Of a DNA stretch of 13,678 nt, positions 12,858 to 13,678 are shown piece after piece. The DNA lies in assembly GCA_015062085.1 (NCBI GenBank), contig SUVI01000116.1, positions 1 to 13,678 on the forward strand, read 5' to 3'. A model generated the notes under the pieces. It was not told where the DNA came from. It did not search any database and saw only the letters and a list, made by a program, of their open reading frames with translations. The position numbers were made by a program, and so were the translations under genes. The DNA is from Planctomycetaceae bacterium. GTDB lineage: Bacteria; Planctomycetota; Planctomycetia; Pirellulales; Thermoguttaceae. Each line of letters opens with the position of its first letter. Within the stretch, counting starts at the first letter, position 1.

Positions 12858-13678
12858 ATGAAAACCAACACGACCAAACTTCGCCGTGCGCTTAACACAT
12901 TCGCCAAAACCGGCAAGATCACCCTCACAGCCTCCGCGCTGATGGCCCTCGCCCTCTCCGCTCCGGTGAACGCGAAAAGCATCACCGAGACGCTTGTTGA
13001 CGGCGATACTGTCACCATCGAACAGAACACGACAGTCACCTCCCCCGTTACTATCCCGGCGAACCTCACCATCACCGGTAACGCTCCGAGCACGACTCTT
13101 TCTGGAACTTCTAGTGGAGTTATTCTGCAAAATTTTGAAAATAACATCAATCTGACATTGAAAAACTTGACTATCTCAAATGGCTCCGGTTACGAAGACG
13201 ATCAGCAGATTACTTGGGGTGGTGCGATTATTGGTGATACTAATAAGTTGGCTATCAATGGCGCGAATGTTGTTTTTGAAAACAATATTGCCAGTGACAA
13301 TGGCGGTGCAATTATGGCGGGAAATGTATCTTTGAATGGTGACCATACATTCCGTAATAATGAAGCAGGCCAATACGGCGGTGCGATTCTGGCAGGATAT
13401 CGTGTTTATATCGATGGTAACAATCTGTTTGAAAATAACAAAGCTGGATATCATGGTGGTGCGATTTCAAGCCTGTTCCTTGATGAAGTAATACTTTCAG
13501 GAACAAATACCTTTAAAAACAACAAGGTCTTGAAAGTTTCCAGCGGTAGTGTTGGCGGCGGTGCGATCAGTGCAGGATCGATCATTCTTAAGGGAGATGA
13601 TTCTGTCGCGATTTTCGAGGGAAATACTTTAGCCGGTGCCCCTAATGATATTGCGACTGGATACTATGGAACAGAAGG
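12858..13678 (+). CDS. Pmp-like secreted repeat protein, N-terminal part (runs off right edge)
   Basis: 273 complete codons, open at the window end. The signal peptide is long, with a basic start (KLRR, K17, K20), a hydrophobic core 21-35 and likely cleavage after VNA-39. The passenger starts as a beta-strand region (TVTIEQNTTVTSPVTIPANLTITG). From residue 121 on come repeats of the Chlamydia polymorphic membrane protein type: GGAI at 121, 149, 174, 200 and 234, alternating with FxxN at 140, 165, 191, 219 and 253, about 25-30 residues apart. These build a right-handed beta-helix for surface display or adhesion, usually with a C-terminal autotransporter barrel, which is outside here. The ATG has GAGG 7 nt upstream (12847-12850). 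Codons up to about 78 end mostly in C or G, later ones mostly in T or A, as if two sequences were joined. Confidence 0.88.
   Translation, partial: MKTNTTKLRRALNTFAKTGKITLTASALMALALSAPVNAKSITETLVDGDTVTIEQNTTVTSPVTIPANLTITGNAPSTTLSGTSSGVILQNFENNINLTLKNLTISNGSGYEDDQQITWGGAIIGDTNKLAINGANVVFENNIASDNGGAIMAGNVSLNGDHTFRNNEAGQYGGAILAGYRVYIDGNNLFENNKAGYHGGAISSLFLDEVILSGTNTFKNNKVLKVSSGSVGGGAISAGSIILKGDDSVAIFEGNTLAGAPNDIATGYYGTE

Overview
The window looks like chromosome of a PVC-superphylum bacterium, most likely a planctomycete. The reasons are a Chlamydia-Pmp-type repeat protein at the right edge (five GGAI and five FxxN motifs), a second secreted beta-helix protein at the left edge, a secreted rhamnosidase, a Tat-exported phosphoesterase and a SGNH hydrolase. 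The phylum is inferred from gene content only. Base composition is moderately GC-rich except in the right-edge gene, which turns AT-rich part-way through. I saw no tRNA, rRNA, insertion sequence, CRISPR array or prophage gene.

Layout, left to right. (1) 1-622, minus: the first 207 codons of a secreted beta-helix protein, running off the left edge. (2) 623-928: a divergent intergenic region with a promoter candidate for each side and a 15-codon mini-ORF built on an 18-bp tandem repeat, whose stop overlaps the next start. (3) 929-1387, plus: rnhA, RNase HI. (4) 1388-1731: intergenic, holding a roughly 235-bp imperfect palindrome. (5) 1732-2169, plus: a DUF523/TudS-type protein, convergent with (6) 2197-2919, minus: a SLOG-like nucleotide-binding protein of unknown role. 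(7) 3066-8677, minus: four genes, in transcription order a SGNH/GDSL hydrolase, a divergent SDF-family symporter, a GH78-type alpha-L-rhamnosidase and a Tat-exported metallophosphoesterase, with a terminator-like hairpin after the last. A near-consensus sigma70 promoter (8753-8781) precedes the first. (8) 8796-12464, minus: a divergent prepilin peptidase followed 36 bp later by recG, behind a good promoter at 12525-12553. (9) 12465-12857: a divergent regulatory region with paired ACCGAT/ATCGGT sites. (10) 12858-13678, plus: a Pmp-like secreted repeat protein running off the right edge.

The 3066-8677 block reads as a small secreted catabolic set: a rhamnosidase to cut side chains, a SGNH esterase that could remove acyl groups, a phosphoesterase and an inner-membrane symporter. 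A shared substrate is inference; no sugar transporter or rhamnose catabolic gene is visible. The rnhA, DUF523, recG and prepilin peptidase genes are housekeeping or general functions.

The best leads for something new are the codon-usage switch inside the Pmp-like gene, the symporter's altered ion and substrate sites, the orphan SLOG protein, the repeat-encoded mini-ORF coupled to rnhA together with a G-quadruplex motif inside rnhA, the large imperfect palindrome, and the paired operator-like sites before the Pmp gene. I found no complete, clearly new multi-gene system.
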